From a virus: a stretch of DNA of 25,355 nt. The DNA lies in IMG/VR virus record IMGVR_UViG_3300034375_000255, positions 1-25,355 of that record, one strand, 5' to 3'. The translations under genes were made by a program, and so were the position numbers. The notes under the pieces are model-generated. The model saw nothing but the letters and a program-made list of their open reading frames with translations. It was not told where the DNA came from and searched no databases. Numbering within the stretch: the first letter of the stretch is position 1; each line of letters starts with the position of its first letter. This document shows, in pieces, positions 23,403 through 25,355 of the stretch.

Positions 23403-24865
23403 TATGCAAACGCCCTTCCATATGAACCGCCACGCCGTTTCGCATCCGCGACTGCCGCTTTCGCGCTTTCCGCAATCTGTGGCATTAGTGACTTGATTTC
23501 AGTGCGTACAGTTTGTTGTACGCCTGTTGATACGTTGATGGTTTGGTTGACTACTACCGAACCGCCACCGGCCATCTTATCGTTAGGCACGATAGAACCG
23601 GTGCGGGAAGGCACAAACAATTCTGGCCCACGTTCACCCACGACATAAGGGTTTCCGCGCTGTACGGGGCCACCTATGGCCTTCATAGGTGTACCGCCAA
23701 GCGATGGAAATGCTGCCGTTATCGCATTCGTGATAAAGCCGGTGATCTGTTTGACAACAAACACGCGGTAAAGTTCCTTGATAATATCAGCGGCCATTGC
23801 GCGGAATGCATCTTTGGCCTTCATGGTGCCGTCAACCATAGACATGAATGCATCACCAAACTTGTCACCGATCATGTCAGCAACGGTTTCCACCTTCGCG
23901 CCGGTTTCTTCTGTTTCTTTACGGATGCGCTTGAAGTATGAAAATACGTCAATGACAGTCATGTTTTTCAGGTTATCGCGCAAATCTTGAATACTTGTGT
24001 ATGGCTGATCTAATTCAGTACTCAAATCTTGTGATTTGAATAGCAAGTCTTGCATTGCAGCGTTGTTTGCATCCAGCCTATCCTGAAGCCCCTGAAATGC
24101 TTCAGCACCTATATCTGTCGGCAAGTTTAAATCGAAGTTTCTGTTAATCTCCTCTGCGGTTGCTCTAGTAAACTTTAAGAACTTTTCCGTTATGTTTGAA
24201 ATCATAGTGAGAAACTGAAATTCTAGTTCATTGAAGTATAAAAGAGCGTTTGTTTTGAACAACTCAATTTGCTTTGCGCCACGGGTAAACGCTTCGCGCA
24301 CAATTGCCGGAATGCCTGACACAACAATTACGAATGCATTTAATCCGTTTATCAATCCATTTATTACGGCTTTGCCAACTCGTCGAAGTAAGTCAAAACC
24401 TTTTACAACCAGATCAACCGCCGGACGCACAAAGTCAATAAGTGGCTGGAATGCAGTTTTCATATCTGCACCAAACCGCTTGAAGTCGAATGATAGCTTG
24501 GTTGTTTTATCGCCCATCATTGCGATAGCACCGCCAACCGCAATCAATGCACCCAAGATCATCCCTTTTGGCCCGAAGATGGAAGCAAGTTGAGGTGCTT
24601 GCATGGTCATAATGCGCAGTGCATCAGTACCCATAGAAGCCTGAACCGCCATATCTTGGAACTGCAAAGATGCCATGCCCAAACTACGGGTCATGTTTTT
24701 ATTGGCCTTGCCAACGCCCTGCATCCCGCGAACGTGGCGGTTCATATTGGCCGTTGACTTCATCATGGTCTTATCAAGTGAACCAAGCTGCGCTTGTACC
24801 TTCTTCATTTCAGGCACAGCGTTTCCAACGGCATCCATGCGAATGGTTAAATTAGTCTGTGCCAT
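23402..24865 (-). CDS. Tail tape measure protein
   Basis: The 487-residue protein has the tape-measure pattern of a small siphovirus. A coiled-coil N-terminus (MKKVQAQLGSLDKTM) is followed by QFQDMAVQASMGTDALRIMT and the hydrophobic GPKGMILGALIAVGGAIAM segment. A second hydrophobic region (VIVVSGIPAIVREAF) follows, then long helices, and the conserved C-terminus GGPVQRGNPYVVGERGPELF with VPSRTGSIVPND and RRGGSYGRAFA. If tail length follows the usual ~0.15 nm per residue, the tail would be only about 70 nm. Its start lies inside the end of the gpT-like frame. Confidence 0.92.
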   Translation of the reverse strand: MAQTNLTIRMDAVGNAVPEMKKVQAQLGSLDKTMMKSTANMNRHVRGMQGVGKANKNMTRSLGMASLQFQDMAVQASMGTDALRIMTMQAPQLASIFGPKGMILGALIAVGGAIAMMGDKTTKLSFDFKRFGADMKTAFQPLIDFVRPAVDLVVKGFDLLRRVGKAVINGLINGLNAFVIVVSGIPAIVREAFTRGAKQIELFKTNALLYFNELEFQFLTMISNITEKFLKFTRATAEEINRNFDLNLPTDIGAEAFQGLQDRLDANNAAMQDLLFKSQDLSTELDQPYTSIQDLRDNLKNMTVIDVFSYFKRIRKETEETGAKVETVADMIGDKFGDAFMSMVDGTMKAKDAFRAMAADIIKELYRVFVVKQITGFITNAITAAFPSLGGTPMKAIGGPVQRGNPYVVGERGPELFVPSRTGSIVPNDKMAGGGSVVVNQTINVSTGVQQTVRTEIKSLMPQIAESAKAAVADAKRRGGSYGRAFA

Positions 24866-25007
24866 TGTCTTTTTGCTCCGACTTGATCTTAAAGTATGCG
24901 ACCCATTCGTTATATTCTGAAAGGCTGATTTGCTCTATTTCACCTATGGTTTTGCCAAGCAATTCAGCCAATGCAATCAGATTATATCTAAACGGATCGC
25001 TTCTTAG
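24852..25007 (-). CDS. gpT-like extension read by -1 frameshift
   Basis: After the slippery site the -1 frame is open for 51 codons to TAA at 24852, overlapping the tape-measure start by 14 bases. It encodes IALAELLGKTIGEIEQISLS and EYNEWVAYFKIKSEQ, the signature of the second tail-chaperone domain in GTA/siphovirus modules (AELLGKT...EYNEWVAYF). No good independent start or ribosome binding site precedes it. Fused to the upstream frame the product would be 165 aa. Confidence 0.8.
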   Translation of the reverse strand, partial: LRSDPFRYNLIALAELLGKTIGEIEQISLSEYNEWVAYFKIKSEQKDNGTD

Positions 25008-25348
25008 TTTTTTTCGTGTTCCTCTATAGTCACACTTTCAAGAACCGCACCAAACACCTTCGCAATCAAGTTGATTGGTTCGCCCATCAATATTGGCTTA
25101 TCTTCAAGTGAAAATGCCTTTTCACCGGCATCGTCTTCACACTTGCGGATGATCATATCAATCATAGCCGACATAGTTGGGTTGTTGATGAAATCCTTGT
25201 GTTTACGTTGGATTTGCTCCATGTCACGCGCTGAAACCGTTGTGAAATATAGGCGAAGCGGTGTATCCCCTTCGCCCCATTCTTCCACATCCAGAAAACC
25301 CCGTTCTTGTTCCGCCCGTTTTGCTGCAATGCGTTTCGCTAGTGACAT
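25004..25348 (-). CDS. Tail assembly chaperone (gpG-like)
   Basis: A 114-residue acidic/helical protein located just before the tape measure, the invariant position of lambda gpG-type chaperones. It begins MSLAKRIAAKRAEQERGFLD and has a beta-containing N-terminal part (DTPLRLYFTTVSARDMEQIQ) followed by helices (MSAMIDMIIRKCEDDAGE). In this family the protein coats the tape measure during tail assembly and a minor fraction is extended by frameshifting. The first base is seven from the window edge, so its ribosome binding site cannot be judged. Confidence 0.85.
   Translation of the reverse strand: MSLAKRIAAKRAEQERGFLDVEEWGEGDTPLRLYFTTVSARDMEQIQRKHKDFINNPTMSAMIDMIIRKCEDDAGEKAFSLEDKPILMGEPINLIAKVFGAVLESVTIEEHEKN
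25007..25013 (-). promoter_or_regulatory. -1 programmed frameshift slippery heptamer
   Basis: On the minus strand the bases read A AAA AAC in the phase of the gpG-like frame (GAA AAA AAC TAA), one codon before its stop. This is a canonical X-XXY-YYZ slippery sequence. A slip back by one base enters the gpT-like frame at CTA AGA. I did not confirm a stimulatory RNA structure. Confidence 0.8.
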
Positions 25349-25355
25349 ATTACGC

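Noticed and set aside
1-25355. tRNA genes, integrase, attachment sites or insertion sequences
   Set aside because: I saw no cloverleaf-like sequence, recombinase motif or terminal inverted repeats; the only mobile-type gene is the HNH endonuclease.

Overview
This window is a block of late phage genes, almost certainly from a tailed dsDNA phage (Caudoviricetes). Every gene I can support is on the minus strand, so the biological order runs from base 25355 down to base 1. The genes are packed tightly: many junctions are ATGA, TGATG or TAATG stop/start overlaps, and no stretch over 300 bases lacks a gene. I see no tRNA, rRNA, CRISPR array, integrase, attachment site or host housekeeping gene. Composition is moderately A+T-rich. 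The tail proteins and the three-TM holin are of kinds common in marine and alphaproteobacterial phages and gene-transfer agents, so a marine alphaproteobacterial host is my best guess, from gene style only.

Layout in transcription order. (1) 25348-21358: tail assembly module. It holds a gpG-like chaperone, a gpT-like extension reached by -1 frameshifting at A AAA AAC, a short tape measure (487 aa), an HNH homing endonuclease placed exactly at the tape-measure stop, two minor tail/tail-tip proteins and an NlpC/P60-like tip protein. (2) 21361-17937: a 1076-aa gpJ-like central tip/host-specificity protein with FN3 domains and a short collagen-like stretch, followed by a small tail-fibre assembly chaperone. 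(3) 17869-10674: a fibre/adhesin cassette behind a possible promoter. It holds a small beta-rich protein, a 757-aa fibre with YadA-like head repeats and a C-terminal S74 auto-processing chaperone, a small helical protein, a protein with 33-bp tandem repeats, a 295-aa fibre-like protein, an 812-aa protein with about 14 propeller-type repeats, and a second fibre chaperone. (4) 10669-8077: a lysis and small-membrane-protein cassette. It holds a TM/coiled-coil protein, a coiled-coil protein with C-terminal TM, a two-TM protein, a three-TM-family holin, an Rz-like TM/coiled-coil protein, an M15 peptidase endolysin, a 58-aa zinc-ribbon protein and two candidate micro-ORFs. (5) 8067-5558: a 628-aa virion protein of the podovirus tail-hub/propeller style and a C1q/TNF-like jelly-roll protein. 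(6) 5549-4168: an acyl carrier protein translationally coupled to a beta-ketoacyl-ACP synthase with its catalytic residues intact. (7) 4166-1: a 157-aa protein, then the first ~1230 codons of a giant virion-like protein that runs off the window.

The most unusual point is the ACP-KAS pair (5549-4168) embedded among virion genes. A phage carrying a carrier protein and a condensing enzyme side by side, with no other fatty-acid or polyketide genes in view, suggests a dedicated acyl-chain function that borrows host malonyl-CoA/ACP enzymes and the host phosphopantetheinyl transferase. Whether it serves host lipid remodelling, acylation of a virion protein or a small molecule cannot be read from sequence. 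Other notable points are the frameshift site, the apparent coexistence of a siphovirus tape-measure module with podovirus-style proteins, and the repeat-rich adhesin cassette.
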